DNA of 7,501 bases. Origin: Planctomycetota bacterium. Its GTDB lineage: Bacteria; Planctomycetota; Phycisphaerae; FEN-1346; JAACEH01. Shown here in pieces: positions 5,887 to 7,501 of the stretch. The DNA lies in assembly GCA_016935955.1 (NCBI GenBank), contig JAFGPY010000425.1, positions 1 to 7,501 on the forward strand. Direction: 5' to 3'. Each line of letters opens with the position of its first letter. The first letter of the stretch is position 1. The notes beneath the pieces are model-generated. The model was not told the origin of the DNA and did not search any database. It was given only the letters and a program-made list of their open reading frames with translations. The position numbers and the translations under genes are program-made.

Positions 5887-6306
5887 ATGAGCAAGAAGCA
5901 GACGGACTATTGCCGCGACTGTGACAAGATGTGTTGCAAGTATTTCACTGTGCCGACGGGCAAACCCGAGGACGAGCATGACGTCGATGCCCTTGTGTGG
6001 TATATCCTGCACGAAGGGGTGAGCGTCTTCATCGACGGTGAGGGCGACTGGTACGTGAACATCAGCAGCCCGTGCCGCAAGCTCGGTCCCGACGGGTTGT
6101 GCACCATCTACAAGAAGCGTCCGCTGATCTGTCGCGAACACAACGACGAAGTCTGCGAGAAGAACGACGACGGGTACGATTTCAAGGAGCACTTCTTCAC
6201 GGCCAAGGAGCTGAAGGCCTATGCCAAGGCTTATCTGGCGAAGAAGAGGAAGAAGGCCGCGAAGAAGGGTAAGAAGGGCAAAGGTGGGAAGGGCAAGAAG
6301 AAGTAG
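5887..6306 (+). CDS. YkgJ/UPF0153-like cysteine-cluster protein with lysine-rich tail
   Basis: This 139-residue protein has the cysteine pattern of the YkgJ-type CxxCxxCC family, thought to bind a metal or an iron-sulfur cluster; its biochemical role is poorly known. Cys9, Cys12, Cys16 and Cys17 lie in CRDCDKMCC, followed by Cys63 in SPCRKL, Cys72 in DGLCTIY and Cys82 in RPLICREH, the usual arrangement. Cys90 is an additional cysteine. Residues 119-139 form a low-complexity tail with 13 Lys and one Arg in 21 positions, plus Gly and Ala, with no acidic residue. It recalls histone-like bacterial tails and could bind nucleic acid or another polyanion, which is inference. No signal peptide is seen, so it is cytoplasmic. 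AAGGG (5873-5877) lies 9 nt before the ATG. It starts 48 nt after the methyltransferase gene and is probably cotranscribed with it. Confidence 0.82.
   Translation: MSKKQTDYCRDCDKMCCKYFTVPTGKPEDEHDVDALVWYILHEGVSVFIDGEGDWYVNISSPCRKLGPDGLCTIYKKRPLICREHNDEVCEKNDDGYDFKEHFFTAKELKAYAKAYLAKKRKKAAKKGKKGKGGKGKKK
6241..6303 (+). repeat. Purine-rich low-complexity AAG/GGN tract coding the lysine tail
   Basis: The last 21 codons before the stop are almost entirely AAG, AAA and GGN, with recurring AAG-AAG-GGN units, giving a long run of purines on the coding strand. The tract probably grew by repeat expansion and may vary in length between relatives. It contains several Shine-Dalgarno-like purine runs that could slow ribosomes, which is inference. 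Confidence 0.6.
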
Positions 6307-6327
6307 CGGCGCGAGGGGAGACGAATC

Positions 6328-7086
6328 ATGAAACCTCGATGGATTCTGACGGTGGCGCTTCTGGCGGTGACCTGTGCGGCAACCGGATGCGCGGAATTGC
6401 TGATGGACCGGGCCAAGCTCTTCGGCGACACGTACACCCGCGATCGGTCGGGGTTCAGCGATCACGGGCCGCAGTGGGCCTACGAGGGCGAGGCTGTGAC
6501 GTTTGATTTTGCGCCGGACCCGGACATCACGGACTACGCCGTGTTCTCCTGGCCCGGCGGCACGAACGAGTACATCGACAAGCGCGACACCTTCGAGACC
6601 GACAGGTTCTACCGGACGGTGCACCGCTTCGAGGCCGGTCGCGAGCCGCGACAGTACGTGGTCAGCGCCGAGGCTTACGCCATCTACCAGCAGAACGACT
6701 GGTACTACGACCGGGACACCGGCGAATGGGTCTACCACCTGACCCACAACGATGTCCGGGACACGCGTGTCGGGTCGGCTTCGTTGAAGGTGGTCTGCTA
6801 TCGCGTCGAGATCGCGATGACGTTCAAGCCGGGTGCCCGGCAGGTCAAGAATGCCGTATTGTTGCTGCTCAAGGACGACGGCTCGCGCGTTGAGCGGCGG
6901 ATGAAGGTCGACCAGGAACAGCCCGGCTTCGAACTCGTCGGCCCCGACGCCAAGGGCGTTTACACGGTGCGCTACGTGCCCACCTGGAACGAGGTCAATC
7001 GCACTGGCACGACCGAGATCGAGCTGCGGCTGACCTACGCCGACGGATCGCAGGACGTGATCAGCCAGACCATCGACACGCCGTGA
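6328..7086 (+). CDS. Putative lipoprotein of unknown function
   Basis: I do not recognise this 252-residue protein. Its start MKPRWILTVALLAVTCAATG followed by Cys21 is a lipoprotein-type signal: two basic residues, a hydrophobic run, then ATGC as a slightly non-standard lipobox with Ala at -3. Lipidation at Cys21 and membrane anchoring outside the cytoplasm are likely. Residues about 50-120 look like a PKD- or Ig-like beta sandwich, with EGEAVTFDFAPDPDITDYAVFSW, then a YRTVHRFEAG segment and YVVSAEAY. Residues 120-145 are aromatic and acidic, including NDWYYDRDTGEWVYHL. Residues about 150-252 form a second beta-rich region ending IELRLTYADGSQDVISQTI. No catalytic motif is visible, so a binding or structural role is more likely. 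GAGGGGAG (6313-6320) lies 7 nt before the ATG. It starts 21 nt after the cysteine-cluster gene and precedes hisS. Confidence 0.75.
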   Translation: MKPRWILTVALLAVTCAATGCAELLMDRAKLFGDTYTRDRSGFSDHGPQWAYEGEAVTFDFAPDPDITDYAVFSWPGGTNEYIDKRDTFETDRFYRTVHRFEAGREPRQYVVSAEAYAIYQQNDWYYDRDTGEWVYHLTHNDVRDTRVGSASLKVVCYRVEIAMTFKPGARQVKNAVLLLLKDDGSRVERRMKVDQEQPGFELVGPDAKGVYTVRYVPTWNEVNRTGTTEIELRLTYADGSQDVISQTIDTP

Positions 7087-7168
7087 CCGTGGGCATGCGG
7101 TGACGGGAACGGCGTGCGGCAGCGATCGGACAACCGCGTCCGGCAGTGTGAGACAGAGGCAAACAGCC

Positions 7169-7501
7169 ATGGCCAAGATCAGCGCCCCCAAGGGCACCCG
7201 GGACTTCTATCCTGACGACATGCGCCGCCGTCGCTACCTGGAGGACACCTGGCGGCGCGTCAGCCTGCGGGCCGGGTTCGAGGAAGTGGACGGACCGATC
7301 TTCGAGTCGCTCGACCTCTACATTCAGAAGGCTGGCGAGGAAATCGTCACACAGCTCTACAACTTCGAGGATAAGGGCGGCCGCCCGATCGCCATTCGCC
7401 CCGAGTTCACGCAGTCGCTGGCCCGCATGGTCGTGGCCCGCCAGGCCGCACTGCCCAAGCCGATCAAGTGGTTCAACATCTCGCGATGCTGCCGCTACGA
7501 G
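7169..7501 (+). CDS. hisS: Histidine--tRNA ligase, N-terminal part (runs off the window)
   Basis: The first 111 codons of histidyl-tRNA synthetase, a class II enzyme that charges tRNA(His), run to the window end without a stop. The opening ISAPKGTRDFYPDDM (4-18) is the standard HisRS start. Motif 1 lies in the region GFEEVDGPIFESLDLY (36-51), followed by KAGEEIVTQLYNFEDKGGR (54-72) and the ATP/histidine-site block IAIRPEFTQSLAR (74-86). The visible part ends inside motif 2 at RCCRYE (106-111), where the usual FRYE reads CRYE. AGAGG (7155-7159) lies 9 nt before ATG 7169. The 82-bp gap after the lipoprotein gene shows no convincing promoter or terminator, so hisS may be cotranscribed with the genes upstream. 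HisZ, the related biosynthetic regulator, is less likely because motif 2 is retained. Confidence 0.95.
   Translation, partial: MAKISAPKGTRDFYPDDMRRRRYLEDTWRRVSLRAGFEEVDGPIFESLDLYIQKAGEEIVTQLYNFEDKGGRPIAIRPEFTQSLARMVVARQAALPKPIKWFNISRCCRYE

Noticed and set aside
5859..5890. Tiny reading frame starting at ATG 5859 or 5862 between the methyltransferase and cysteine-cluster genes.
   Set aside because: It ends after about ten codons, overlaps the next gene's start and has no ribosome binding site; a leader peptide cannot be supported.
7087..7168. Terminator or promoter between the lipoprotein gene and hisS.
   Set aside because: No stem with a T tract and no -35/-10 pair at workable spacing could be found in these 82 bases.
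4639..7197. Very long open frame on the - strand (852 codons).
   Set aside because: It runs antisense to four well-supported + strand genes and parts of two gaps. Its translation is rich in His, Arg, Gly and Asp with no family motif, as expected of the complement of GC-rich coding DNA.

Overview
This window reads as bacterial chromosome: GC-rich, densely coding, with every credible gene on the + strand. The best guess at the source is a Planctomycetota-like bacterium, perhaps Phycisphaerae. That rests on high GC, a secreted sialate O-acetylesterase set among housekeeping genes, a PheS with a cysteine quartet, and the overall style of the proteins. No 16S rRNA or other taxonomic marker is present, so this is only an inference.

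Layout. Positions 1-36 hold the last codons of a gene that is probably rpmI (ribosomal protein L35). A strong intrinsic-terminator hairpin (41-76) follows, then rplT (L20, 96-455) and pheS (phenylalanyl-tRNA synthetase alpha chain, 483-1502). This is the widely conserved rpmI-rplT-pheS translation cluster; the next gene is not pheT. After a 135-bp gap with a GC-rich hairpin comes an exported SGNH-type sialate O-acetylesterase (1638-3164). Next is a tight phospholipid pair: phosphatidylserine decarboxylase (3253-3921) overlaps phosphatidylserine synthase (3918-4763) by four bases. Together they make phosphatidylethanolamine from CDP-diacylglycerol and serine.

A 193-bp gap carries the clearest promoter in the window (TTGACT-N17-TATAGT, 4874-4902). 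It should drive a stand-alone zinc-dependent homocysteine S-methyltransferase domain protein (4957-5838). Then come a small YkgJ-type cysteine-cluster protein with a lysine-rich C-terminal tail (5887-6306), a lipoprotein of unknown function with two probable beta-sandwich domains (6328-7086), and the first 111 codons of hisS (from 7169, running off the window).

Most of this is ordinary core metabolism, and I see no clear undescribed system. The points most worth a second look are the terminator placed between rpmI and rplT with no room for a promoter after it, the histone-like lysine tail on the cysteine-cluster protein, the unidentified lipoprotein before hisS, and several departures from family consensus in otherwise conserved enzymes. 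No tRNA, rRNA, CRISPR array, insertion sequence, attachment site or riboswitch was recognised, and no gene-free stretch exceeds 300 bases.
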